This document shows, piece after piece, positions 1 to 7,694 of a stretch of DNA of 44,212 nt. Below the pieces are notes generated by a model. That model did not search any database, had not been told where the DNA came from, and saw nothing but the letters and a program-made list of their open reading frames with translations. Position numbers and translations under genes: made by a program. Origin of the DNA: Bacteroidota bacterium (lineage in GTDB: Bacteria; Bacteroidota; Bacteroidia; Flavobacteriales; Flavobacteriaceae); contig JAAYLC010000174.1 in assembly GCA_012522045.1 (NCBI GenBank), forward strand, positions 1 through 44,212. Direction: 5' to 3'. Within the stretch, counting starts at the first letter, position 1, and each line of letters opens with the position of its first letter.

Positions 1-51
1 AAGCTGATGAATGAACTCGAAAAGAAACAAATATATTTCCGGTTGAGTTGA
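1..51 (+). CDS. 3' end of an unidentified gene (partial)
   Basis: Frame 1 is open from the window edge and encodes 16 residues, rich in Lys and Glu, ending in RLS before TGA at 49-51. A promoter-like stretch and thioredoxin follow. In many Bacteroidota the gene before this thioredoxin is dnaE (DNA polymerase III alpha), but 16 residues are too few to confirm that. It may also be chance open sequence. Confidence 0.4.
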   Translation, partial: KLMNELEKKQIYFRLS

Positions 52-94
52 ATATAATAAAATTTGATGCTTCTATAATTTAAACAAATCTTAA

Positions 95-129
95 TTTGTG
101 TAAATCTCTCAAGAAATAACGTAAATTTG
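95..129 (+). promoter_or_regulatory. Probable promoter of the thioredoxin gene
   Basis: A perfect Bacteroidota -7 box (TAAATTTG, 122-129) lies 25 bases before the trx ATG. A TTTG at 95-98 could be the -33 element, but the spacing of 23 is longer than the usual 19-21, so the -33 call is weak. Confidence 0.45.
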
Positions 130-154
130 TAAATCATTAAAAATTTAGAATATT

Positions 155-472
155 ATGGCAATAGAAATAACTGACGCAACGTTTGAGGAAACGGTATTAA
201 AAAGCGATAAACCTGTATTAATAGATTTTTGGGCTGCTTGGTGCGGACCTTGTAGAATGGTTGCTCCGATTATTGATGAGTTAAGCAAAGAGTATGAAGG
301 TAAGGCAGTTATCGGAAAAGTTGATGTGGATGCAAACCAAGAATATGCAGCAAAATATGGTGTGAGAAACATTCCAACCGTGCTTGTTTTTCAAAATGGT
401 GAACTCGTAGGACGCCAAGTTGGAGTCGCTCCAAAAAACGTTTATGCAGAAGCAATCGATTCACTTTTATAA
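155..472 (+). CDS. trxA: Thioredoxin
   Basis: This is a 105-residue thioredoxin, the normal length for the family. It reduces disulfides in cytoplasmic proteins and is itself recharged by thioredoxin reductase. The active site WCGPC is at residues 29-33, with C30 and C33 as the redox pair. The cis-proline segment (RNIPT) follows near residue 72. No signal peptide is present, so it should act in the cytoplasm. It stands alone between a -7 box upstream and a hairpin terminator downstream, so it is probably a single-gene transcript. Confidence 0.96.
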   Translation: MAIEITDATFEETVLKSDKPVLIDFWAAWCGPCRMVAPIIDELSKEYEGKAVIGKVDVDANQEYAAKYGVRNIPTVLVFQNGELVGRQVGVAPKNVYAEAIDSLL

Positions 473-494
473 AAAAATGCTTGAAATTTAAAAT

Positions 495-530
495 AAAAGG
501 GCTTGGCAGATTGCTAAGCCTTTTCTTATT
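495..530 (+). terminator. Rho-independent terminator after trxA
   Basis: An 8-bp stem (GGCTTGGC with GCTAAGCC, one G-U pair) closes a 5-base loop. It is flanked by an A-run on the left and TTTTCTTATTTTT on the right. It lies 23 bases after the thioredoxin stop. Confidence 0.8.
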
Positions 531-591
531 TTTATACACTATTCATAAAACAACTAAAATAAATTATCAGAATAAAAAAGCAATTATCTGA

Positions 592-1143
592 ATGAAAATG
601 GAAAAAATATACAAAGCACAGGACCGAATAGACAATAAATTATTAGAAAAACGAACTATATTTTTATGGGGCATGGTGGATGACGATAGCGCAAAACAGG
701 TAGTCGAACGCTTGCTTTATCTCGATGCAATGAGTCATGATGAGATCAAATTTTATATAAACAGTCCGGGAGGATACGTGACGGCAGGATTCTCAATTTA
801 CGATGTCATGCGCGAGATAAAAAGTCCTGTAGCGACTATTTGTACGGGGCTTGCAGCTTCGATGGGAAGTATTTTGTTATCGGCGGGTGAAAAAGGAAAA
901 CGATACATTCAGCCGCATGCACGCGTTATGATACACCAACCGAGTGGCGGAACACGTGGTGTGGCAAGCGATATTGAAATTACGGCGCGTGAAATATTAT
1001 TGACTAAAGAAATAAGCGCAAGAATATTGGCAGAAAATACCGGACAGACTTTTGAGAAAATCATGAAAGATTTCAACAGAGACCATTGGATGGGCGCTGA
1101 AGAATCTTTGGAGTATGGCATTGTAGATCATATTCAAAAGTAA
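592..1143 (+). CDS. clpP: ATP-dependent Clp protease proteolytic subunit (ClpP-type)
   Basis: This 183-residue protein is a ClpP-family serine peptidase. ClpP forms a tetradecameric barrel that degrades proteins unfolded by ClpX or ClpA/C. The catalytic triad is visible: S90 in GLAASMGS, H115 in MIHQPSGG and D164 in FNRDHWM. The INSPGG oxyanion segment is at residues 57-61. It lacks the N-terminal propeptide that makes many ClpPs about 195-220 aa. No clpX or tig is next to it, as would be usual for the main clpP, so it may be a second paralogue. ATG at 592 or the third codon at 598 could start it. The nlpE-like gene follows 36 bases later and is probably co-transcribed. Confidence 0.9.
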   Translation: MKMEKIYKAQDRIDNKLLEKRTIFLWGMVDDDSAKQVVERLLYLDAMSHDEIKFYINSPGGYVTAGFSIYDVMREIKSPVATICTGLAASMGSILLSAGEKGKRYIQPHARVMIHQPSGGTRGVASDIEITAREILLTKEISARILAENTGQTFEKIMKDFNRDHWMGAEESLEYGIVDHIQK

Positions 1144-1179
1144 AATTAAATTCAAATCAAAAATCAAATACTAAACATT

Positions 1180-1635
1180 ATGAGAGCAGCAATTATTTTA
1201 GCAATACTTTCACTGACCTTTTTTGCTTCATGCCGAAGCGGAGAGGGGAGTGATATTAGTGAAGAAGCCCCGATTGTAAGAGATGCGAGAACCGTAAATT
1301 CAATGGATAATTCACGTACCTCATTAGATTGGGCAGGCATTTATGAAGGGGTCGCTTATTGTGATACATGTGAAGATATGAAAACCATATTGAGACTCAG
1401 CAAAGACAATACTTTTGAGTTGAAGCAAACGGCCAATGTAAACGGAAACGAAGAAATTCGTTACCAAAATGAAGGAAAATTTACTTGGGAAGATAACGGT
1501 TCCGAGATCATTGTGGAATCCGGGGAGATTGTAATCCGTTTTCAGGTTCGTGAAAATGAAGTCCGCATGTTGGATATGAAAGGAAATGTGATCGATGCCC
1601 AGTTGGCGAATTTCTATTCACTCACAAAACAGTAA
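1180..1635 (+). CDS. NlpE-like lipoprotein
   Basis: This 151-residue protein has a lipoprotein signal peptide ending in FFAS-C, with Cys18 as the acylation site. The mature part resembles the N-terminal domain of NlpE: WAGIYEGVAYCDTC at residues 51-64, with the family's C-x-x-C pair at C61 and C64, then a beta-barrel-like stretch of alternating strands. E. coli NlpE is an outer-membrane lipoprotein that signals surface contact and copper or redox stress through Cpx. Here only the fold and the Cys pair can be inferred, not that pathway. It follows clpP by 36 bases on the same strand. Confidence 0.75.
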   Translation: MRAAIILAILSLTFFASCRSGEGSDISEEAPIVRDARTVNSMDNSRTSLDWAGIYEGVAYCDTCEDMKTILRLSKDNTFELKQTANVNGNEEIRYQNEGKFTWEDNGSEIIVESGEIVIRFQVRENEVRMLDMKGNVIDAQLANFYSLTKQ

Positions 1636-1658
1636 AAGTTATTTATACTTTTGATTGA

Positions 1659-1730
1659 ATGATTGATCGTGATTGCATCACTTTAAACTAAGATTTCGTA
1701 ATTCTGAACGAAAGAATCAATCATTTTTGA
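1659..1730. other. Nested inverted repeats, possible structured RNA or terminator
   Basis: A 9-bp inverted repeat (ATGATTGAT at 1659-1667, ATCAATCAT at 1716-1724) encloses two small hairpins: GTGAT/ATCAC at 1669-1681 and TTTCG/CGAAA at 1694-1713. A short T-run follows at 1724-1728. The whole could fold as a three-way junction downstream of the NlpE-like gene. The rest of this gap (to 1903) shows no gene; a TACTTTTG box at 1646-1653 lacks a good -33. Confidence 0.3.
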
Positions 1731-1903
1731 TAAACCCCTATCATATTTAAAAATGTGGGGAAATAAACCTTTGCAGGGTTTAGAAAAGTTTTGAAGCGTT
1801 TTTTTATCTGATGAACTTATTCCTTTTTTGTAAGATATACAAATGATTATAAGTCACAATCATTGATTATTTTTGACAGTGGTTGAAATGAAATAATTGA
1901 AGT

Positions 1904-2833
1904 ATGGATATCAAAAAACAAATCAATGAAATCACCGGTTTTAAAAATTTAGAACTTCTCGCCAAACAAATTGTCGAAGGCTTTATTTCCGGATTGCACA
2001 AAAGTCCTTTTCACGGATTTTCGGCAGAATTTGCCGAACATAAAATTTATAATTCCGGAGAAAGCACAAAGCATATCGATTGGAAGTTATATGCGAAAAC
2101 TGATAAGCTTTACACAAAGCGGTATGAAGAAGAAACGAACTTGCGCTGTCATTTGATTCTTGATAACAGCAGTTCGATGCATTATCCTTTTTTGAAAGAA
2201 TTCAATTTAAATTCATTAAATAAAATCAGCTTTTCGGTACTCGCTTCAGCAGCAATTATGAATTTGATGAAGCGCCAACGCGATGCCGTCGGAATGAGTA
2301 TTTTTGGAGAAGACTATGAATTTTATGCATCTGAAAAAGGAAGCGAAAGACATCATCAGATGCTCTTGTACGAACTCAACAATGTGCTGAGTGAAAAAGC
2401 TTCGGCAAAAGGAACAGAAGCAGTGGAGCATTTGCATCTGATTGCCGAAAAATTAAAACGCCGATCGTTGGTTTTTTTATTCTCAGACATGTTGCAACCT
2501 TCCGTTGAAAGAGAAAAGCTTTTTGGCTCCCTTCAACATTTAAAATACAACAAACACGAAGTCATTTTATTTCATACTTATGATAAAACGCGTGAAGTCG
2601 ATTTTAAATTTGATAACAAACCCACCCGTTTTGTCGATGTAGAAACCGGAAGTCATATTGATTTATATGCGTCCAATGTTCAGGAAAATTATGAAAAAAC
2701 CGTCCAAGATTACTTTGCCGAATTAAAATTACATTGCGGACAATACAAAATAAAGTATGTGCCTTGTGATATTAACGAGAATTTCAATAAAATTTTGCTG
2801 ACTTATTTGGTAGAACGTCAACGATTTGGATAA
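1904..2833 (+). CDS. DUF58 domain protein
   Basis: A 309-residue soluble DUF58 protein. The family signature is clear in the N-terminal third: GESTKHIDWKLYAKTDKLY followed by RYEEETNL. The next segment, LDNSSSM, resembles a MIDAS metal-binding loop (DxSxS) of a von Willebrand factor A-like fold. DUF58 proteins usually sit beside MoxR AAA ATPases and are thought to work with them as chaperone-like complexes, but no moxR gene is adjacent here. The start at 1904 fits the family. The function is unknown beyond that inference. Confidence 0.85.
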   Translation: MDIKKQINEITGFKNLELLAKQIVEGFISGLHKSPFHGFSAEFAEHKIYNSGESTKHIDWKLYAKTDKLYTKRYEEETNLRCHLILDNSSSMHYPFLKEFNLNSLNKISFSVLASAAIMNLMKRQRDAVGMSIFGEDYEFYASEKGSERHHQMLLYELNNVLSEKASAKGTEAVEHLHLIAEKLKRRSLVFLFSDMLQPSVEREKLFGSLQHLKYNKHEVILFHTYDKTREVDFKFDNKPTRFVDVETGSHIDLYASNVQENYEKTVQDYFAELKLHCGQYKIKYVPCDINENFNKILLTYLVERQRFG

Positions 2834-2880
2834 CGAAAGAATCATTTAATTTTGGAAGTGAATTATTTTTTCAAAAAACG

Positions 2881-2911
2881 TTTGTCAGTATGAAAGGGAG
2901 TATTATATTTG
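2881..2911 (+). promoter_or_regulatory. Promoter of tRNA-Asp
   Basis: TTTG at 2881-2884, exactly 19 bases, then TATATTTG at 2904-2911: a full match to the Bacteroidota promoter pattern. Transcription would start near 2918 and give a leader of about 90 bases before the tRNA. Confidence 0.75.
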
Positions 2912-3008
2912 CCTCCGCAATAAAGAAGATATGTTCATTCTTTTGCGAAACAAATTTCACAGAGTCTGACTGTTGTCAGAGTTCATCTTTACGATGAATT
3001 GAAAATTT

Positions 3009-3082
3009 GGTCTGGTAGTTCAGTTGGTTAGAATACCTGCCTGTCACGCAGGGGGTCGCGAGTTCGAGTCTCGTCCAGACCG
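3009..3082 (+). tRNA. tRNA-Asp (anticodon GTC)
   Basis: The cloverleaf is complete. The acceptor stem GGTCTGG (3009-3015) pairs with CCAGACC (3075-3081), and G3082 is the discriminator. The anticodon stem CCTGC/GCAGG (3036-3040, 3048-3052) holds the loop CTGTCAC with GTC at 3043-3045. The TpsiC arm contains GTTCGAGTC. CCA is not encoded and must be added after transcription. Confidence 0.97.
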
Positions 3083-3086
3083 CTAC

Positions 3087-3156
3087 AACTCTTTTTTGAG
3101 TTTTATGATGTTGTGTTGTCCGTTTTAACGGACGTGTGGTTCTAAGTAATTAGACC
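3087..3156 (+). other. Three hairpins in the tRNA-Asp trailer
   Basis: Between the tRNA 3' end and its terminator lie AACTC/GAGTT (3087-3102), GTCCGT/ACGGAC (3118-3133) and GGT-CTAA/TTAG-ACC (3138-3156). No ORF covers them. They may be processing structures, or part of a small RNA released from the tRNA precursor. Confidence 0.4.
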
Positions 3157-3162
3157 GATGAG

Positions 3163-3190
3163 AAGCTTTTCCAATGGAGAGGCTTTTTTT
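3163..3190 (+). terminator. Terminator after tRNA-Asp
   Basis: AAGCTTTTCC (3163-3172) pairs with GGAGAGGCTT (3176-3185), with two G-U pairs and a 3-base loop. The T-run is at 3184-3190. Confidence 0.8.
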
Positions 3191-3280
3191 GTTTTACGAG
3201 ATATCCAAAACCTCCTTTTTCTTGTTTGGGAAAAAAACTGCAATTTTGCAGGATGAATACTTTAAATAATTGCCCCTATT

Positions 3281-3523
3281 ATGTTTAAAAAAGTTATTTC
3301 CACTCCGGGATTTTGGAAATCCGTTTTCTCCTTATCCTTTGCATTTGCTTTGTTGTTTTTAATTGTGAAATGGGCAATTGAAGGATTTAGCTTTGCTTTT
3401 ATAACCGAAAGAAATCCCTTGTTGTTTTTTATATTATTGGTTGGAGCATCGATTATTTATGGTTTTTTTGTGACCTTCGGAAAGTTCAAATCAAAAATTA
3501 AAGGGCAACAATCCAAGAAATGA
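3281..3523 (+). CDS. Small two-helix membrane protein
   Basis: An 80-residue protein with two predicted membrane helices (about residues 15-33 and 47-66) separated by a short loop, and a Lys-rich C-terminus ([11 protein letters not shown]) that should be cytoplasmic. I do not recognise a named family. Its end overlaps the aroA start by 4 bases (3520-3523, ATGA), so the two are translationally coupled. No enzyme motif is visible. Confidence 0.75.
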   Translation: MFKKVISTPGFWKSVFSLSFAFALLFLIVKWAIEGFSFAFITERNPLLFFILLVGASIIYGFFVTFGKFKSKIKGQQSKK

Positions 3524-4776
3524 ACATCTCATTAACGCAAACTGAGAATATTCATGCTGATGTTTTGTTAAAAATATCAGGCTCCAAAAGTGAAACCAAC
3601 AGACTGTTGATTCTTCAAGCATTTTATCCCGACCTCAGTTTGAAAAATGCCTCAGACAGTGATGACAGCGTTATTTTGCGCAAAGCAATCGATCAATTAA
3701 AAAAAAATAAAAAAACGGTCATTGATGTCGGTCATGCCGGCACGGCAATGCGATTTTTAACGGCTTACTGTGCCATACAAGAAGGATTGGATGTCGTACT
3801 TCAAGGCAGTGAAAGAATGAACAACAGACCGATAGGAGCGCTTGTAGAAGCATTGCAGGAAATGGGAGCAACTATTACATATTTAAATAAAGAAGGATTT
3901 CCGCCGCTCCATATTCAAGGATCAAAAATTAATCAAAATAAAGTAAAAATTTCTGCAAGTCAAAGCAGTCAGTTTGTAACGGCACTCTTATTAATTGCTC
4001 CGGCACTTCCGCAAGGACTACAAATTGAATTGTCCGATACAATTACTTCAGAAAGTTATCTTGAATTAAGTCTAAATATATTACAGCGATTGGGAATTGA
4101 AGTGGAACGTAACCAAAACCACATTTATGTTGCTCCTAAATCTAAGTTGGCACCGATTCCTTACACCGTAGAATCAGATTGGAGTTCGTTGTCCTATTAT
4201 TACGGTTTGTTGGCATTGTTGCCGAATGGAAAAATTCGATTTAAGTATTATTCAGCTAAAAGTTTTCAAGGCGATTCGGTTTTAAAGGATATTTATTTGC
4301 AGTTTGGAGTTCTCACCGAATTTGACAGCGAGCAATACCAAGTCACGTTGACAAGAGTGCCGACTAATTATCCTGATTTGATTAAATTAAATTTAATCCG
4401 CACGCCCGACATCGGGCAAACCATTGCAGTTACTTGTGCCGGATTGGGAATTCCGTGTGTGTTGGAAGGATTACACACTCTAAAATATAAAGAAACCGAC
4501 AGGTTGGTTGCATTGAAAACCGAATTGGAAAAATTAGGCGTAACATCTTCAGTTTCCGACACCACCTTTACGATGCAAGCCACGAACAAATTGCGCGCGG
4601 ATGTTGCAATTGCCACGTATCAGGACCATCGAATGGCAATGTCATTTGCTCCGTTGGCTGCCAAAATAAATTTAATTATCGAGGATGCTTCCGTGGTTTC
4701 TAAATCGTATCCGGAGTTTTGGAATCACTTTCAAGCTTTAGGAGTAAAGTGCAAGTTTGTTTCTCAAAAATCCTGA
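3520..4776 (+). CDS. aroA: 3-phosphoshikimate 1-carboxyvinyltransferase (EPSP synthase)
   Basis: This 418-residue enzyme joins shikimate-3-phosphate and phosphoenolpyruvate to give EPSP, the sixth step of the shikimate pathway. Family motifs are in order: [11 protein letters not shown] near residue 20 (substrate-binding Lys and Ser), HAGTAMRFL near residue 75 in place of the common [14 protein letters not shown] near 105, KETDRL near 325 and DHRMAMSFA near 370. The sequence is of the divergent Bacteroidota type. It overlaps the upstream membrane-protein gene by 4 bases. A separate promoter before queA suggests aroA ends this transcript or reads through. Confidence 0.94.
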   Translation: MNISLTQTENIHADVLLKISGSKSETNRLLILQAFYPDLSLKNASDSDDSVILRKAIDQLKKNKKTVIDVGHAGTAMRFLTAYCAIQEGLDVVLQGSERMNNRPIGALVEALQEMGATITYLNKEGFPPLHIQGSKINQNKVKISASQSSQFVTALLLIAPALPQGLQIELSDTITSESYLELSLNILQRLGIEVERNQNHIYVAPKSKLAPIPYTVESDWSSLSYYYGLLALLPNGKIRFKYYSAKSFQGDSVLKDIYLQFGVLTEFDSEQYQVTLTRVPTNYPDLIKLNLIRTPDIGQTIAVTCAGLGIPCVLEGLHTLKYKETDRLVALKTELEKLGVTSSVSDTTFTMQATNKLRADVAIATYQDHRMAMSFAPLAAKINLIIEDASVVSKSYPEFWNHFQALGVKCKFVSQKS

Positions 4777-4811
4777 AAAACAGCCTTGTAGAAATATAAA
4801 CGCGTATTTAC

Positions 4812-4843
4812 TTGACAACGCCTGTCTTACGGTTGTATATTTG
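4812..4843 (+). promoter_or_regulatory. Promoter of queA
   Basis: TTG at 4812-4814 (within TTGACA), 21 bases, then TATATTTG at 4836-4843. It lies inside the upstream extension of the queA reading frame. This argues that the true queA start is the ATG at 4865, about 20 bases below the box. Confidence 0.7.
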
Positions 4844-4864
4844 CAATCTTTAAAAAAGCAAACT

Positions 4865-5920
4865 ATGGGAATGAAATTATCGAACTATAACTTTGATCTT
4901 CCTTCAGAGTTATTAGCAGAATATCCTGTTGAAAACAGAGATGAATCCAGATTAATGGTACTAAACAGAGCAAATCGTACCATTGAACACAAAATGTTTA
5001 AAGATGTTATTGATTATTTTGATGAAGGTGACGTTTTTGTGACAAACAATTCCAAAGTTTTTCCTGCTCGATTATTTGGAAATAAAGAAAAAACGGGAGC
5101 GCGCATTGAAGTGTTTTTGCTTCGTGAATTAAATCCCGAAATCAGACTTTGGGATGTGTTGGTGGATCCTGCACGTAAAATTCGAATTGGAAACAAATTA
5201 TATTTTGGTGAAGACGAATCCTTGGTAGCCGAGGTTATTGATAACACCACTTCACGCGGTCGCACCTTACGCTTTTTGTTTGATGGATCGTACAATGAAT
5301 TCCGTCAGAAATTGATTGAATTGGGAGAAACACCACTTCCGAAATATATTAAAAGAGAAGTAGAGCCGGAAGACGCAGAGCGTTATCAGACAATTTTTGC
5401 CAAACATGAAGGAGCCGTAGCTGCTCCCACGGCAGGACTTCACTTTTCAAAACACTTGATGAAAAGAATGGAGATTAAAGGCATCAATATAGCAGAAGTT
5501 ACCTTACATGTCGGTTTGGGAACATTTAGCAATGTGGAAGTAGAAGATCTTTCCAAGCACAAAATGGATTCCGAAGAAATGGAAATCACACAAGAAGCGG
5601 CTGATATCGTAAATGAGGGAATAAGAAACAAAAAACGAATTTGCGCTGTGGGAACCACAGCCATGCGGGCTTTGGAAAGTTCGGTTTCTTCAAGCAATAC
5701 TTTAAATCCGTATAAAGGATGGACTAATAAATTTATATTTCCTCCTTATGAATTCAGCATTGCAGACAGCATGATTACCAATTTCCACATCCCAAAATCT
5801 ACCTTATTGATGATGGTTTCTGCATTTGCCGGTCACGATTTCGTAAAAGAAGCATATGCTGAAGCGGTCAAAGAAAAATACCGTTTCTTCAGTTACGGAG
5901 ACGCCATGTTGATCATTTAA
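4865..5920 (+). CDS. queA: tRNA preQ1(34) S-adenosylmethionine ribosyltransferase-isomerase
   Basis: QueA transfers and isomerises the ribosyl part of S-adenosylmethionine onto preQ1 at tRNA position 34, giving epoxyqueuosine. The protein is 351 aa from ATG 4865, the family's usual size. It opens with [17 protein letters not shown] and contains [28 protein letters not shown] and TLHVGLGTF, all hallmarks of QueA. The open frame extends upstream to 4757, but that stretch overlaps aroA and contains the promoter, so the shorter start is preferred (ATG 4871 is a close alternative). The modified tRNAs carry GUN anticodons, among them tRNA-Asp, encoded 1.8 kb away. Confidence 0.95.
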   Translation: MGMKLSNYNFDLPSELLAEYPVENRDESRLMVLNRANRTIEHKMFKDVIDYFDEGDVFVTNNSKVFPARLFGNKEKTGARIEVFLLRELNPEIRLWDVLVDPARKIRIGNKLYFGEDESLVAEVIDNTTSRGRTLRFLFDGSYNEFRQKLIELGETPLPKYIKREVEPEDAERYQTIFAKHEGAVAAPTAGLHFSKHLMKRMEIKGINIAEVTLHVGLGTFSNVEVEDLSKHKMDSEEMEITQEAADIVNEGIRNKKRICAVGTTAMRALESSVSSSNTLNPYKGWTNKFIFPPYEFSIADSMITNFHIPKSTLLMMVSAFAGHDFVKEAYAEAVKEKYRFFSYGDAMLII

Positions 5921-5942
5921 TAATTCAACAAAAGCATCATTT

Positions 5943-5978
5943 AAAAAGGCTGTTTGGTTTTTATCAGACAGCCTTTTT
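5943..5978 (+). terminator. Terminator after queA, probably bidirectional
   Basis: A 14-bp stem (5943-5956 with 5965-5978), including AAAAAGGCTGT/ACAGCCTTTTT, encloses an 8-base loop. A-run and T-run on the two sides let it work for queA and for the convergent minus-strand lipoprotein gene. Confidence 0.88.
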
Positions 5979-6027
5979 GAGTTTATTTAAAATTGGATAC
6001 GTAGCGAATTTAAAATTCCAAAAGTCG

Positions 6028-6543
6028 CTACAGTGTTTTTTGAATCGCTATCAACAAGTCGTAGATTCGTTTGCCTTTTTCAATATTAACAAACGATATG
6101 GACCCTTCATCCGAAAAAAAATCTCGAAACGCAGGATCTGTGATGCAATTGGTGTTGTTCTGGCATTTAAAATGGATTACAATCATTTCAGGGCAAATAT
6201 CGGCACACCCAGGTCTTTCGGGTAAATGTTCAACATCGAGAGCTACATCCAAGAGGTTTCCCGTCACTCTTCCGCTTGATGCCGATCCCATATCGATAGA
6301 AAAATTTCCATAAATATCAACAGTGGAGTCCGGAAGCAACCTTTCTATTTCACTGATCGTTGCATTTGTTTTTTCGTTTTTTACCGCAGCTGCAGTAGCT
6401 AACGTAGCGCTGGTAGGTTTTTGTTGCGTTTCGATTTCTAATTCTTGTTTGAGCAATTCATTTTCTTTTAAAAGTTCTTTTTGACGGTCATTTGAATTAC
6501 AGGCGAAAAATAAAAGTGCAATGATGAAGACAAATTTGTTCAT
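6028..6543 (-). CDS. Putative lipoprotein with coiled coil
   Basis: This 171-residue protein has a lipoprotein signal peptide (MNKFVFIIALLFFAC, Cys15). Residues 20-40 are Glu/Lys/Leu-rich with heptad spacing, suggesting a short coiled coil. An Ala/Thr-rich linker follows. The C-terminal half has four cysteines, in a CADIC segment and later in CQNNTNC, which could form disulfides in the periplasm. I do not recognise the family. It is convergent with queA and shares its terminator. The 203 bases upstream (6544-6746) show no gene and no good -7 box. Confidence 0.75.
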   Translation of the reverse strand: MNKFVFIIALLFFACNSNDRQKELLKENELLKQELEIETQQKPTSATLATAAAVKNEKTNATISEIERLLPDSTVDIYGNFSIDMGSASSGRVTGNLLDVALDVEHLPERPGCADICPEMIVIHFKCQNNTNCITDPAFRDFFSDEGSISFVNIEKGKRIYDLLIAIQKTL

Positions 6544-6746
6544 GGTGGAGAATTTTAGGAATAAATAATGATAAACTTATGCAAAATAATAAAAATAATA
6601 AGCTATTTTTGAAATTTTCGCACAGATTATCCAAAAGAAACGGTGTGTTGATTCGAAAATCAATAAAACAAGGAACGGCTATGGTGGATTTTAGCTTTCC
6701 AAAGTGGGCTTGTTATTCTGAATTGCGGAATTGCAGAAAAAAAATT

Positions 6747-7694
6747 TTATAAAAGCGCTACTTCTTTTTTTGCGGATTCAAATTCCGATAAAATCTCTTT
6801 TACGATTTCAGAGACAGGTTTTATTTCATCAATCAACCCGGCAATCTGCCCGATTTCCAATTCTCCTTCTTCCAAATCTCCTTCAAACATACCGCGTTTG
6901 GCACGTCCACGTCCTAAATGGTTTTTTAAATCTTCGGGAGTTGGATTCGCACGGTACAAATCGACGAGACTTTCATAGAATTTATTTTTCAAAAGTCGAA
7001 CAGGAGCAAGTTCTTTTAAAGTCAAAACCGTATCACCATCTTTTGAATTAATCACGGCTTCTTTAAAAGCGCGATGTGCAGAGCTTTCTTCGGAGGCAAC
7101 AAACCGACTTCCGATTTGAACTCCGTCTGCTCCAAGCACCATGGCAGCCAACATTCCGCGACCGGTTGCAATTCCTCCGGCAGCTATTAATGGAATGGAA
7201 ATTTGTTGTTTTACCATAGGAATCAGCGTAAAGGTGGTCGTTTCCTCTCTGCCGTTATGTCCTCCGGCTTCAAAACCTTCGGCGACGATCGCATCCACAC
7301 CTGCTTCTTGTGCTTTTAATGCAAATTTGACGCTGCTGACCACATGGACAACGGTAATTCCATGAGATTTTAAATACTCGGTATAGGTTTTGGGATTTCC
7401 TGCAGAAGTAAAAACAATTTTCACGCCTTCTTTTACAATGATATCGATGATTTCTTCCAAATCGGGATAGAGCATCGGGACGTTGACGCCAAATGGTTTG
7501 TCAGTAGCTTTTTTACATTTTTGAATGTGTTCCAAAAGAACGGAAGGATACATAGATCCGGCACCAATTAATCCCAGTCCGCCCGAATTTGCCATGGCAC
7601 TTGCCAATCTCCAGCCGCTGTTCCAAATCATCCCGGCTTGAATGATGGGGTATTCAATATTAAAAAGATTGGTAATCCGATTGTTTGTTGTCAT
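6747..7694 (-). CDS. Nitronate monooxygenase / enoyl-ACP reductase II-like flavoprotein
   Basis: This 315-residue TIM-barrel FMN protein belongs to the 2-nitropropane dioxygenase family. It begins with the family pattern YPIIQAGMIW and carries AEGFEAGGHNG near residue 140, where the His lies in the flavin pocket. AAGGIATGRGMLAAMVLGADGVQIGSRF near 172-199 is the phosphate-binding part. Members oxidise nitronates, or in the FabK branch reduce enoyl-ACP; the sequence alone does not decide between these here. Its ATG overlaps the stop of the upstream subtilase gene by 4 bases (ATGA, 7691-7694), so it is the last gene of the mnmA - subtilase - NMO transcript. Confidence 0.85.
   Translation of the reverse strand: MTTNNRITNLFNIEYPIIQAGMIWNSGWRLASAMANSGGLGLIGAGSMYPSVLLEHIQKCKKATDKPFGVNVPMLYPDLEEIIDIIVKEGVKIVFTSAGNPKTYTEYLKSHGITVVHVVSSVKFALKAQEAGVDAIVAEGFEAGGHNGREETTTFTLIPMVKQQISIPLIAAGGIATGRGMLAAMVLGADGVQIGSRFVASEESSAHRAFKEAVINSKDGDTVLTLKELAPVRLLKNKFYESLVDLYRANPTPEDLKNHLGRGRAKRGMFEGDLEEGELEIGQIAGLIDEIKPVSEIVKEILSEFESAKKEVALL

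Noticed and set aside
3111-3156. A second tRNA-like gene after tRNA-Asp
   Set aside because: The hairpins do not form an acceptor stem or a TpsiC arm; no cloverleaf can be drawn.
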